From Pseudisothecium myosuroides (taxonomy: Eukaryota; Streptophyta; Bryopsida; Hypnales; Lembophyllaceae), in assembly GCA_951799445.1 (NCBI GenBank), contig OX637289.1, positions 1,583,501-1,647,500 of the forward strand: a stretch of 64,000 nucleotides of DNA. The letters run 5' to 3'. This document shows positions 23,942 through 36,037 of the stretch, in pieces. Made by a program: the position numbers and the translations under genes. Within the stretch, counting starts at the first letter, position 1; each line of letters opens with the position of its first letter. The notes under the pieces were generated by a model that saw nothing but the letters and a program-made list of their open reading frames with translations, was not told where the DNA came from and made no database searches.

Positions 23942-26900
23942 ATGACGACCGAGGTTGTGAATGTGTCCGAGTACGAGGAGCTCGCGAGGCAGAAGCTCCC
24001 GAAGATGGTGTTCGACTACTACGCATCTGGCGCGGAGGATCAGTGGACTTTGAAGGAGAATCGCAGCGCCTTCGAGCGCATCAGGTGGACAATCCCTATC
24101 ACAATGCGCTCTATAGATCATTAGTATGTCCTCTTCACAATTGACGCCTCAATTGACGCGTTTTGACGAGAGCCCCGCCGTTGTGATGCAGATTTCGTCC
24201 TCGCATTCTGATTGACGTGACGAAAGTGGACCTGTCCACCAATGTGTTGGGCTTCAACATCTCTATGCCCATCATGGTGGCGCCCACGGGTGCGCAGAGG
24301 ATGGCCCACCCCGATGGTAAGTCGCCCATCTCGTTACTGAATGAAGCTCTTGTTCGGTATCGTGTTCTCAATTGTCATGTGTCGGACGATGAACTCTCTC
24401 TCGCTGGTATTGCAGGGGAATTGGCGACCGCACGAGCAGCCTCCAACGCAGGCACAATCATGGTGCGTTTGAAATTCCCCAAACTCTCTTGAAATTTTCC
24501 AAACTCTCGTGAAATTTCCCAAACTCTCCCGTGAAATCTGTCTCCCTCCTCGTGAAAATTTTCAAACTTTCTTGTGAGGTCTGTCTCCCGTGTGTTGCAA
24601 TTGACGTTTGCGGAAATTAGCGTGTGGTTTGATTACTGGCAGACGCTGTCATCGTGGGCCACCAGCAGCGTGGAGGAAGTGGCTTCCGTCGGTGTGGGCG
24701 TCCGCTTCTTCCAGCTGTATGTGTACAAGGACCGGAACGTCGTGGAGCAGCTGGTGCGTCGCGCGGAGAAGGCCGGCTTCTCCGCCATTGCGCTCACCGT
24801 CGACTCACCTCGGTTGGGACGCCGGGAATTTAACATCAAGAACAGGTAACTTACCCCATCACCAGGCAGTTCTGATTGTCCTCACAACTTTGCAATTTTA
24901 CTTGCAAATGCTCACAACGAATTATGTCGTCAGTTAAGCCATTACGCAAATCGAGGACTTGCTTATGATGGTTTGCGTTGGAGTTTCGTCGTCACGACAG
25001 GTTTGCCTTGCCGAAGCACCTGACGCTGGCGATTTTTGAGGGTTTGGACCTGGGACATATGGACAAGGTAAGATCATAGTTCGGTCCAATGATAGAATTT
25101 CTTTTCTTAGATTTTGTTTTGTTATGTTTGTTTTGGTTTATCACAGACTGAATACGCTCAATTGAAAGGGATCAAATATAAATGCACCTCATGCGGTGCA
25201 TTTTTCTTAGAGCTGTGAAAACTGATTGTTGAGTCCTTTCTGACAAGCATGTTCTTCGAGTAATATTTTTGACTATATTTGGAATTGTGGATGCAGACCC
25301 AGGATTCGGGATTGGCTTCGTCCGTTCCCGGCCAGATCGACAGGTCACTGAGCTGGAAGGTCAGATAGAATCATAGTATCGTGACTCTTCGTACTTTTTT
25401 TTCCCTTTCCCATAACAGGTACGTGGATGCGTTTTTTTCTCTTCTTGCGCGTGAATTAACGTTGAGACCAATTGTTCGTGGATCTTCGGTTATGCAGGAC
25501 GTGAAATGGTTGCAGACCATTACCAAGCTCCCAATCCTTATCAAGGGTGTGATCACTGCCGAAGACAGTGAGTGACCTCGACTCCTGACATTGCTAGAGC
25601 ATACCATTTGTTGATTGCAGCAGCTTTTACTCATTTGAACACTGTTTTTCTGCTTCTGAGTAATTGGAACTGCTATAATTCTTTTAATCAGCCAAGCTTG
25701 CTGTCCAATGCGGAGCAGCAGGCATCATTGTCTCAAACCACGGGGCCCGACAGCTTGACTACGTTCCGTCTACGATCGCTGCCCTTGAAGAGGTGGGTCT
25801 GAAATCCCTGCAATTGATATCCAGTTTGAATTTAATTGTCTCATGTGCAATTGGTATCCTCCTGGCCCTGTGCTGTTGTTATGTACTCCATGTCAGTTGC
25901 GCTGTGCCCCGTTTGTGGAACTAATTACTGGACATGAGAAGCGTGTTTGTATCTCTTAATCTTGACAATTTGTAGCATTACGGCTTCTTTTTTAGGCTCT
26001 TGATTGAGCTCAGTTGAACAGGGTTCAACTATTGAGGTTTTGACCGGTACTCGCAACTTATGCAGATAACATGCCTCGCCAATTCTTGTGCGTGTAAGAT
26101 CTAATTTTCTTAGTTCCCCTCTTTGTCCTTTGTTATATCCTCTTTAGACATTTGATTGAAATAGTGAGCTCGATCCATTTTGTCTGTTTGGACGTTATGT
26201 CTGGTAACGTGAAAGGGCACCATAGTTATGGAAATCACATTCCTTGCTACTTCTGGGCTTGGGATGGTATTTCTCATCACATCTCTCTACTTGCTGAATT
26301 ACTTAATCCGTCAAGAGGAACTTCATTTCTGCTGTTTTGGGATCCGTTTGTTTGGCAGGTTGTGCAAGCTGCAGCAGGCAGGCTGCCCGTCTTCCTCGAC
26401 GGAGGTGTTCGTCGTGGTACCGATGTGCTTAAGGCCCTAGCGCTGGGAGCATCCGGTGTATTTGTAAGTACCCTAACCCTAAAATGCTCGTCCTACCCTG
26501 GAAACTTACCCTGAGGAGAAATTTCAGTCATTTGGCCCCCAAGAGTTTTTTAATTTCTTGTATTCACTAGTGCACAACTCGGAAGAGTTTTGTTTTTTTC
26601 ATTTTCACAATTGGATTACATGATGACAACGCAAAACTACCTTGCTAGCAAACACTCTGAATCTTCATGGACGGTCAAGTGCTACGGAACTGCATGACTC
26701 TCAGTGACCGAAGTTCGCTTCTAATGTTCTCTAACTCTCCGAATTTTTATGGATGGCCAAGTGCTTGGAAAACGGAGTGAAACTTCTGGGACCAAAGTTT
26801 GCTTCTACTGTTTTTTCCTCAAGAGTTGTGACAGTTCATTGCAGAGACGGCTTTGGCTGCAGCTACAATTCTATACCACATAATGTCAGCTACAAATCTA

Positions 26901-27117
26901 TACTAATGTGCATTTGTTGTTGATTTCCACGTTGCAGATCGGACGGCCCGTGTTGTTTGGTCTTGCCTGCGATGGTCAGGTGGGCGTGGAGAAGGTGCTT
27001 CAGATGTTGAGGGATGAGTTCGAACTGGCCATGGCGTTGGCTGGTTGCACCAAGGTGTCCGACGTCAACCGATCTCATGTGCAAACCGAATACGAGCGAA
27101 TGCACGCCAAATTGTAA
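23942..27117 (+). CDS. GLO: Glycolate oxidase B, tandem paralogue
   Basis: Second FMN-dependent 2-hydroxy-acid oxidase with the same ten exons as copy A: 23942-24084, 24192-24316, 24416-24462, 24643-24845, 25001-25067, 25297-25359, 25498-25567, 25692-25792, 26359-26463, 26938-27117. Each exon has exactly the length of its partner and no frame is broken (367 residues). Lys232, His256, Arg259 and the C-terminal AKL are kept. About 28 residues differ from copy A. The changes include the FMN loop PTAMQ to PTGAQ (81-82), LASYVAGQ to LASSVPGQ (204, 206) and VDTP to VDSP. The open frame argues for selection or recent origin; the loop changes and the broken leader argue for altered or reduced use. 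Activity cannot be told from sequence. Confidence 0.9.
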
Positions 27118-27712
27118 ACTGACAGGCTGCTGGCCACTCCAACTTGTACAATCGATCCCTCGGCCGAATTCGAATTCGAATTCTTATCTTCATCCCGATT
27201 CCGTTGCATTTTATTCCTGTTCTCTTGGTACAGTACAAGAAGTGGAGGTCGATGCAAACCACTGTCTCTCATTCTGTCTGCAGTGCTCAACGAACTGGAG
27301 GTTAATGACCATCGACATGGAATGTCTCCTCGGTCTCCGATTCATTGAAAGAGGGTATGGATAATAAAATCAGTTATTTTTAGTATTCAAAAAGGTGAAT
27401 GATTGTTGAAATTTTAAAAAATGACCACTAAAGTAATAGTGGAAAAAAATTATACAAATTTTTATCTTCTACCCATTATATTTCTTTTTGTGAATTGCCA
27501 ATGGTTGATTTGGTTGAAGATAAGGTAGCTTGTCCATATCATGACCATGCTCCTGTGATGAATTGGTGTCAATTTGGGATTACTATTGTACAGTTTTACG
27601 CGTGGTCAGGGACTGAGTTTGATTTAGAGGCAGACAAAATTTCAATCGGTAAGGTAAACCAACCCGTGACATGCAAACTTCTCAATTCAGACACCTAAGA
27701 ATTGACTTATAA
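27118..27712. repeat. Spacer downstream of glycolate oxidase B
   Basis: 27165-27182 is three direct copies of GAATTC at the joint where 980 bp present in unit A are missing. After it, 27183-27600 matches 12570-12960. No gene is recognised. Confidence 0.5.
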
Positions 27713-28913
27713 TAGGCAATTGGACAAACACCTAAGAATTGACGCATTGCAATCTTACATCAATCCATGATAGATCTGTCCATATAAATGAAATTAGAAC
27801 TTCATTACATTGGCCAATATCAATGCCTTGGGTGGTGGCGATGGAGTTATTAGTGATTGCTTTAGGTTCTTCTACATTTCCATTGTAAATTCATGAGAAG
27901 TAGTGCTTTTTAATTCCTTCAAAAGGGGCTATATTGGAAAATATGTGACCGCTTTAGGTAACAAGATGACCATTATAGGTATACTTTTTGGTGGTTTTGA
28001 GGTAGTCTCATGACTATTTTGGGGCAACAGGGCAACTCACTCTTAAAATTCAAAAAATTGTACAAGGTGCTAAACTTGTACAAGGTGTGGCATATAGACA
28101 TTTTGATTCAAGTATACTAGGAGCTCAAAACTCTAGCTAACACGTACTCCATATATAATAAGGTTTGGGATGTAAAAAATAAAATTTTACTTGAAGATTT
28201 TTTCACGCCATTCTTCATTGCTACTTATATTTCATCTTAAAGTTAAAAATGATATCAATAGTAAAGCAGAAAAATATTTTAAAAAAATCCAATTTCATTT
28301 ATGAATTCATGAATTTTAAAATTAACAAACTACAATTTTTTTATCTATTAATTTGCAAATTAGTGTAATTTTTTAATTATTTATTTATAATTTATAATTT
28401 CAAAATGTAAAACTTTAAATTTATGAATTCACAAAATCACCAAATCTCAAATTTTAATATTTTATAATTTTAATCAATTAGAAGTCATTTGCAACAATAT
28501 GAAGAACATTTAAGCAATAATGGAATCCCTCTATTTACACAAGACATGTTGAAGTAGTTTTTTTAGGGGCCTTTGAGTTCCAAAATGACCTTTCATACCA
28601 CTTTGCACAATTCAACCCTTGGGACCACTTTTTGCACTTTGTCTTTAGGTTGATGACTATTGTTGTATGTTCAAAACTAGTTTAGAAAGTTTTCATTGAC
28701 TTGGAGAGACACCTAAAAATTGACCCATTGCAATCTTACATCAATCCATCATACATTTATTCAAATAAGTGAGATTAGGACTTCATTATGTTGGCTAGTA
28801 GCCAATATCAATGCCTTGGGTGGTGGTGATGGAGTTATTAGTGATTGTTTTAGGTTCTTCTACTTTTTCATTGTAAATTTATGAAAAGAAGTGCTTTTTT
28901 ACTCCTTCAATAT
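27713..28913 (+). repeat. Local direct repeats upstream of NC2-beta
   Basis: A block of about 205 bp containing AATATCAATGCCTTGGGTGG occurs at 27713-27920 and again at 28706-28913. Between them lies a separate 640-bp repeat (28071-28700) whose second copy is at 32180-32825 on the other side of the NC2-beta gene, in the same orientation. No coding sequence is seen. Confidence 0.7.
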
Positions 28914-29397
28914 AAATAATGTGTAGAAGATAAAAATTTCAATGTAAATAATTTGGAGTTATGAATGGTGGGACACTTTAGGCAATTACATGCACCATGT
29001 TGTTCAAGTTTAAGGTTTGCACGCTTTTATTTTCGGACTCCATTTGCACCACTGATGGACAATTGTTTGACATTTAATGGCAATACCTATAGCCTTCAAT
29101 AGCGCCCTAGTGCAACAAGTTTTAGGAAATCATATTTGATTCAATATTTGTCTAAAAATTACAAATGTGATGGGTTGTATCCTTTTCTTCTTTTCCTAAA
29201 AAATTGTTTGAAAATGCTTTGATTTGCATAGAAGAGATCTTAAGCCAGTATGCTCTTAAATGGGTGGTTTGTGCACCTCCTACCTTATGTGTTTGTATGG
29301 TTGGACAATAGGTCTTCATCGACCTAAATTGTCTTGGAACTTAATATAAATCAATGGTCTTATTTGAATAAATTCCAATTTTTGTTGCATAATGTAT

Positions 29398-29528
29398 TTC
29401 ACATACTACCGAGGCTATAGTGCATCATTTGTAGCATACCACCGAGACTATAATGCATCATTTAGTAGTACACCACCGAGGCTTAAGTGTTTATATGTAT
29501 ACAAGACGGGAGATGGAATGTATAAATA
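29398..29528 (+). promoter_or_regulatory. NC2-beta promoter: tandem CCACCGAG repeats and TATA box
   Basis: A unit of about 34 bp (ACCGAGRCTATARTGCATCA and following) is repeated two and a half times at about 29406-29482. TATAAATA stands at 29521-29528, 75 bases before the ATG. The inverted copy has the same layout on the minus strand. Confidence 0.5.
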
Positions 29529-29602
29529 TATCAATGGTGACAATGATAATTCTTGTCAAACTTACTCTTCATTTTTTCTACTTGTTGATTTTGATTTGCA
29601 CT

Positions 29603-31178
29603 ATGGATACGGTATGTGCCAACCATAGTCCTAAAAAAATTACTTCAATACCCAAAGGTAAGGACCCTCCTTCCCTTCTTTTTTCCCCACTTCCCAACCC
29701 TCCCTTCTCCTCCCTTCTTGATTGTTGTGGATTTGTTTTTAATTGTGAAATTGTTTGAATGCTTCATTATCGTGTATCAAAACAATTGAAGGTCTCTATT
29801 CTTGTTTTGAAATTGTTTGTGATTTTAGAAACAACTTTAGAAATGAAGTTGAATTGCTCATGTTTTTTATTGAGTTCTTTTGCCAAGCAGATGCCATGAT
29901 GGACATCATCAAGGAGAAATTGCCACCCAATGTGAGGATTGCCAAAGATGTACAAATTCTTTTGGGAGAATGTTGCGTTGGTGAGCTACATACTGTAACT
30001 ATTAATACCATTTGCAACTAGCTTGGTTTCATTACCATAACCATCTCAAAGCGATTGACTTACAAATTCATCTTACAAATTCTAGGATTTTCTTTTAGAC
30101 GTAGGTGTGGTAGGCTCTAGAATAGAAATTCTGCAAAGCTATTGTTGTTGGTGGTGTGTTTTGAAGATAAAAAGTTTTTTTTGTATTTTTTTTGTCTTCT
30201 TGCATGTATCAATCTTATTTCACCAATCTTGATTTTATTAGTATTTCTGGATACAGAGTTTGTCAATATGTTGTCATCTGAATCAAATGAGATTTCCAAG
30301 GAAACCATTACTCCAACACATGTTTTCAAAGCACTTTAGGTATTTAACTTTGGATTGAATTTAGGATTTTAATCAAAGCATTCCGTCAATGTTGACCGAG
30401 CTAAACTAAAATACTAACATTGCTCATAGAATTCTATGAAAATTCAAGTTCTAACTTACGCAATAAAGCTATCTCACTAAACTTTTACATAGTTGTGTAT
30501 GTTTTGGTCGTAGCCATTAAGCTTTGTCCTTTGTGAAACATTAGTTTCAACAAAGTAGGGTCGGTGAAACAAGACATGATTTTGTTATTGTTATTACACT
30601 ACAAGTTTGAGGATGATGTGAGATGTTTTATACTTTTATTATTGCAATCCCTGCAACATTTTAAGAAAAGTAGACTCTGAAAATTCATGCAGGCTCTAGG
30701 TTTTGACGAGTATATCGGTGAAGTTCAAGCTACTTACAATCAACACAAGATCGAGATGCTGGTACATTATACATTGGTTTAATGTCATGTTATTTTGAAG
30801 CCTCATTTGCACTTAGGGTTAGAAATGGCACTCGCCAAGAATATCATGTGTGAATTCTAATTACAAATTGATAGACTTAGTTCACATTGTTTGAAGGCAT
30901 TGTTGTAAGTAAAGTAACTATTGTAAGAACCACTGTATGTATTTAGAAACCAAATTTTTTTTACATGTTCAAAGTGAACTCTCCACCCTTTTAAAGTGTT
31001 TTAAATTTTGCAGGACATTCAAGAGAGAAAGAAGAGAAAAATATTGGAAAGAGGTGGAGAGGGGATAAGTGAAGAAGAAGCTATAGTTGCTCAACAAAGG
31101 TTGTTTGCAGAAGCACGTATGCGCATGAACAGTGGTGGAGCTTTAGAGCTTGCTATAGAAGCCACCAACGATGATTAG
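29603..31178 (+). pseudogene. NC2-beta (Dr1-type) TBP-binding repressor, with an internal stop
   Basis: Histone-fold subunit that with NC2-alpha binds TBP and blocks preinitiation-complex assembly in the nucleus. Exons: 29603-29657, 29891-29980, 30257-30339, 30693-30761, 31014-31178, all GT-AG and in phase, 153 residues plus one stop position. Family signatures are IIKEKLPPNVRIAKD, GECCVEFVNMLSSESNE, TITPTHVFKAL, LGFDEYIGEV and the plant C-terminal EEEAIVAQQRLFAEARMRMN. The last codon of exon 3 is TAG (30337-30339), where plant homologues have a Gln codon before the intron. The SSESNE-TITP loop is also a few residues shorter than usual. If spliced as predicted the product stops after 75 residues, within the histone fold. 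A C-to-T nonsense change is the simplest reading; an assembly error is possible. An inverted partial copy lies at 154-531. Confidence 0.75.
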
Positions 31179-31476
31179 AATTCTTCATCCTAGACTAGAT
31201 TTGCATCTCTAATGCTTCATTGGATTGGAAATTTGAGTTTGCGCAAAGTGTGATTAGTCTATGAAAGTACAATTTATTTCATGAAATGACAAGATACGTT
31301 CACTTTTATGAGACAATTATGAAAAAATAAGATAGAATCTAGGATGAGACTTATAGGATGATTGTATTACACTTTGATAAGTTCCAATAATATGATTTTT
31401 CCACCAAATTGTACCCCAAAAATGATCGTCACAATGAAAAACATCAAAACTTTACCAATCTATTGAATAGAGGCTA

Positions 31477-31861
31477 AGGTAGAAACACCCAAAAGTGTCA
31501 CTATTCCCATTCTTGTACCCTAGACTTCCACTGAATGTATCCCTAGACTTTTGTTAATGTGTCCTCCAAATGCTTGACTTTGATTTGTTGACACATTTGA
31601 ACTTGGACACATACTTAACTCTAATTTGTTGACTACTAATTTTTGCAAATTTCGGTTTAGGGTCTAGGTATGTGAAAGTTTCAATGGTCTAGAGAGCCAA
31701 TACTTTGAAAAATCACAGAAGTTACATACCACATCCAAAAAATCTATTTGTTTAATGTTCATGGTTTTCACTTTCTAATACCATGAGAATATCATTTTTC
31801 GGAAAAAGTGCCTCCAACTATGTTGAATTGCTTACATTGACCGTTTTGGGTGTTTCCACCG
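31477..31861. mobile_element. F7 MITE, TA target
   Basis: AGGTAGAAACACCCAAAAG at the left pairs with TTTTGGGTGTTTCCACCG at the right; TA lies on both sides. Non-coding. Confidence 0.55.
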
Positions 31862-32171
31862 TAGATTTATTCTAATAGTTGTAACTTGACTTGAAAGTCA
31901 TATTGTTATATGAGCCTTGACAATAGTCAACGATGGTAATTCCAAATGCAGTTCTACGGTGCCTACCGTTGCATAAGTGGGCGGATACATGTAAAGACAA
32001 TATTTTTGATTGCCATAGCAAAATGCAATCGTACTTCAAGATCATAGTTAGAGCAATTTGGCAAATGAAATGTAAACAACAAAATGCAACCTCCACAAAT
32101 GTTCTAGTATCTTTGAACAACCATTAATAAAGTGGAACCAATAGAAAGGAAAGTTGATTATGCTTCTCTTT

Positions 32172-32825
32172 GTGCTAAACTTGTACAAGGTGTGGCATAT
32201 AGACATTTTGATTCAAGTATACTAGGAGCTCAAAACTCGAGCTAGCATGCACTCCATATATAATAAGGTTTTAGATGTACAAAAAATAAATTATTACTTG
32301 AAGATTTTTTCATGCCATTCTTCATTGCTACTTGTATTTCATCTTCAAATTAAAAATTATATCAATATTAAAGCAAAAAATATTTTAAAAAAATCCAATT
32401 TCATTTATGAATTCATGACTTTTAAAATTAACAAACTACAAATGTTTTATCTATTAATTTGCAAATTAGTGTAATTTTCTTAATTATTTATTTATAATTT
32501 ATAATTTCATAATGTGAAACTTTAAATTTATGAATTCACAGATTCACCAAATCTCAAATTTTAATATTTTATAATTTTAATCAATTAGAAGTCATTTGCA
32601 ACAATATGAAGAACATTTAAGCAAGAATGGAATCCCTCTCTTTGTACAAGACATGTTGAAATGGGTTTTTTAGGGGCCTTTGAGTTTCAAAATGACCTTT
32701 CATACCACTTTGCACAACTCAACCCTTGGGACCACCTTTTTCACTTTGTTTTTAGATTGATGATTATTGTTGTGTTTGAAGTGATTAAAAAATTCAAAAT
32801 TAGTTTAGAAATCTTTCATTGGTCA
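32172..32825 (+). repeat. Second copy of the 640-bp repeat flanking NC2-beta
   Basis: It follows 28064-28700 closely in the same orientation, starting GTGCTAAACTTGTACAAGG. The pair encloses 4.1 kb with the NC2-beta gene. Open frames here are AT-rich noise. Confidence 0.8.
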
Positions 32826-33076
32826 CATTCTATAAAATAGTATAAAAATTAACCAAATGTTCTACAATTATGGTCCTTTTACATTGAAATTATTTGTAAA
32901 AGTCTAAATTTAGAATTTTGAAATACAAAGTGCCACTCACCTCAATAAGATATAGAAAAGTTCAATAATTTTTAAAGTTTTTTATTTTTAATACTAAGAT
33001 GATAGTTCTTAATTGTTCATGGCAAAAATAACACCTAATTGGGATTTGACTCCTCCTATCCATGACACCATCTTAA

Positions 33077-33942
33077 CCCCTAAAAGACCATTGTATTTAG
33101 AGGCCCAAAACCGCTTAAAAATACTTACATCCAAAGTAAGGTCAAAATCTTCACCAACAATTATTTTTTAACAAATCCAACTATAGTAACTTGTAGTTGA
33201 CTTATTCAACTACATTGTCTTAAAATTTTAAAGCAAATATCCCCACCAATTGCAAGTTCAATGTGCCTAAACTTCAAAATGTAGGCATTTCTAGCCCTTT
33301 CAAAAGATGAAGCTTTGTTTTTCAACATTTTTAGAAAATTGTTTACATGTCCTATAACTTGAGCAATACAAAAATACAAAAAAAAAAAAAATCATATTCA
33401 TCTTTGAAAAAATTGTAATGTCGAAGGTCGTTTGGAATGAAAGGAAAAACTAATATGCTAATAACTTTTACAAGAAATTGATAATTCTTAATTACAATGC
33501 AAAAAATGTTCTAGTAAATAATCAATGTCCTATATTTCAATTTATGTTTGAAAATTTTCAAAATTGAGAGCAAAAGATGACTTTGTATGTTTTTTCTTTC
33601 TTCATTGCCTGCAAAATAAAATTCCTCATAACTTTTACCTCATTATTTGGAATTGAATGGTTCAAATTTTTTTGAATAGTTATCAATCTATAAAAGCCCC
33701 TCAAAACTACTAGTATTTTTTTTTAAATACATTTTTTGCTGCCCAGTTTGACATTGAAATAAAAAAAAGCCTTCTAACTCTTGCATTATTTATGGGAATT
33801 ACAATAAACAAAGCTTCACGTGTAGATTATGATGAGAAGCATTCATCCTAAAAAATTTATGCAAAACTTTCAAATTATGAAGTCAACAGGGCCTGCCCAA
33901 AATCTCAAAAAGTCCAAATTGGGCTCTTTGGTCCTTTACATG
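33077..33942 (-). mobile_element. F1 element, 866 bp, reverse orientation
   Basis: TTAA at 33073-33076 and 33943-33946. The left border is CCCCTAAAAGACC, the right GGTCCTTTACATG. On the minus strand the first 60 bases follow the left end of the 928-bp form. Confidence 0.65.
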
Positions 33943-34405
33943 TTAAATCAAAATGGGAATAGGTGTTTCTATCGACTTATTGTAAGGCAAAAGCACCTAA
34001 ATGTGACACTTATTCAAGATTTGAAGATCTTGAGGGTAGCTATAAAATAAATGATGTGCGCTTGTTAGGGAATGGTTAAGAAAACCAACAAAATTGGTTT
34101 TGTATTTTTTTGAGTTTGTATAAAAATAATATTAATTTGTGGAAACAAGTGCGTAGATGCACCTACTGTGGATAGTAGACTAACACAAAGGTCAAGACAA
34201 AAACACCTAGAAGCAATAGACTATCAACATGTATGGCACTCGTTTTATTGGCCAAGAAAAAATCTGCCTCCATCACTGTGACACATTCACATAAACTCAT
34301 CTATCAGCATTGGGTCCACCTACACATTACTTTAGGGTATATTTGAGGTGTCCATAATGTCAATGCAAGAGAGTTTTGTCGTTGTGCTATATTTCAATTG
34401 GTTAA

Positions 34406-35030
34406 CCCCTAAAGGACCATTGTCCTTTCGAGGGACAAATGGGATTTTGGGCAGGTACTTATAGGCTGAATTTTTGTCCTATTTTTTTGAATTTTTTTTT
34501 GAAGCTAGATAAATTGATTAGCTTTGTGGGAATGTAATTTTTTTTCAATCGGTGCTCGAGAACAAAAGTTATGCCCAACTAAGTTCAAAACAGGGGAGAG
34601 GGGGCAACAAATTTTTTTTCAGAAATGTCAATTTCAATTACCCCTCCCCCCCTTACAAATTATATTTTTTTCTACTTGGAAAGCTTTGATTCATTCCATT
34701 TGGACTTGTTATGAGAAAGTTATGGACAATCTTGTTTTTTGGACAATTAGAGCATCTTTTTGAAAAAATAACTTGTAGGGTTCATTTTTGAATGCAATAT
34801 TTACAATTTAAGAAAATAAAATTCCACAGGGTTTAGTTTGCTTGCTAGAACAATCTCACCATTGGGATTAGTGCATTTTAATTCCATCTACAAGATATTA
34901 ATATTTTAGATTTTTCTTCTATCTCGTACCTACTTCTACTTAATAATTTTTTAAAGGATAAAAATTGAATTTTTTTTGAATTTTTTTCCCCTAGTCTTTC
35001 GAACTCAGTTTTCCCAAAAGTAGGCCAAGT
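34406..35030 (+). mobile_element. F1 element, right end lost
   Basis: TTAA at 34402-34405 followed by CCCCTAAAGGACCATTG. It is homologous to 4266-5193 for about 620 bp, then breaks off. Confidence 0.6.
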
Positions 35031-35573
35031 CATCATAATTAATTGCCGGTTAGTACCAACCTTGCGGCCCGCGCCTCAGTAGGTCGTAACGGGGATTATT
35101 TTTGATAACTCAACCTAGTTTGCAAATGCCTAGTCCATAATCCATAGACGACTCTTGTTACATTTGGGTATTCCTACCTTATATTCTGAGTTTCAGAAAC
35201 TAGTAGGGGAGGCAACCCATTCCTGATCACCCACCCACCCACCCCATAATGCCTACATGTACTGTTCTCTTTCTGTGAACAATGATTCATTGTGGAGCGA
35301 TTCCCGACGTAGTTGTGGCACATAATGATTGGCTATGAGACTCTCAATATTGTAACTACCCCTTGTCAATTTTGTTTTCAGACCCTGGTCGGAAATAGCA
35401 AGCCCCATATCACCGATATGAGAAGAACAGAGTCTTCCGCTGAAAAATTCATAGTAATTATATTTTGAGAAAAAAAACCCTGAAAAATTATGGAAAGCCT
35501 CTTCTATCTATTACTGCACATTAATAAATTGACCCACTGAAGAACCGCGCCCTCCAGACATTGGAAATGCTTA
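35031..35573. other. Intergenic with one isolated F7-type end
   Basis: TTGGGTATTCCTACCTTA at about 35166-35183 is an F7 terminal sequence without a clear partner. Nothing else is recognised. Confidence 0.35.
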
Positions 35574-35851
35574 AGGTAGGCATCCCAAATGCGCCACTGA
35601 ACTTAAAGCGCCATCTTCAGTGTGTGTACATCTTCAAAATCAATTATGTACCTCTATGAAAGAAACACTTTTAGAACCAAACTTTGTTCCTTAATAACTT
35701 TTGTATACAGTATCCAAATGTCGCGTTCTTTGGTGCGTTGGAACCTCCTTTCCCTTGCCAACAAGAATATAAGAATATATAAGAATTTGAATAGTCTAAT
35801 AGTAGTAATTAGGCACAGTAGCAATTAGTGGCGGTTTTGGGATACCTACCT
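35574..35851. mobile_element. F7 MITE just upstream of NOP53
   Basis: AGGTAGGCATCCCAAATGCG and its inverted partner (GGTTTTGGGATACCTACCT) bound 278 bp; TA at 35572-35573 and 35852-35853. It ends about 40 bp before the telo-box cluster and 186 bp before the NOP53 ATG. Confidence 0.65.
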
Positions 35852-35891
35852 TATTTGATCAGAAATGGTTGCCTCCCCTATACGACGGAAG

Positions 35892-35965
35892 CCCTAAACC
35901 GTTCTCCTTCTTCCCTGCTTTTTTTCCATTAGGGTTTTTAGGGTTTACAGGTTCTAGGGTTTAGG
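35892..35965 (+). promoter_or_regulatory. Telo-box cluster in the NOP53 promoter or leader
   Basis: CCCTAAACC at 35892-35900, TAGGGTTTTTAGGGTTTA at 35930-35947 and CTAGGGTTTAGG at 35954-35965 are telo-box (AAACCCTA) motifs in both orientations. In plants these mark promoters of ribosome-biogenesis and translation genes, matching the gene that follows. Confidence 0.6.
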
Positions 35966-36037
35966 TTTGGTTTTGCCTTCGCCTTCACCTTGTTGCAGTC
36001 TCGTAGTCGTGCCAGAATTGCGTGGAGTCCGGTCGAG

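Noticed and set aside
28071..32825. LTR retrotransposon around NC2-beta
   Set aside because: No TG..CA termini, primer-binding site, polypurine tract or gag-pol remnants; the interior is a cellular gene.
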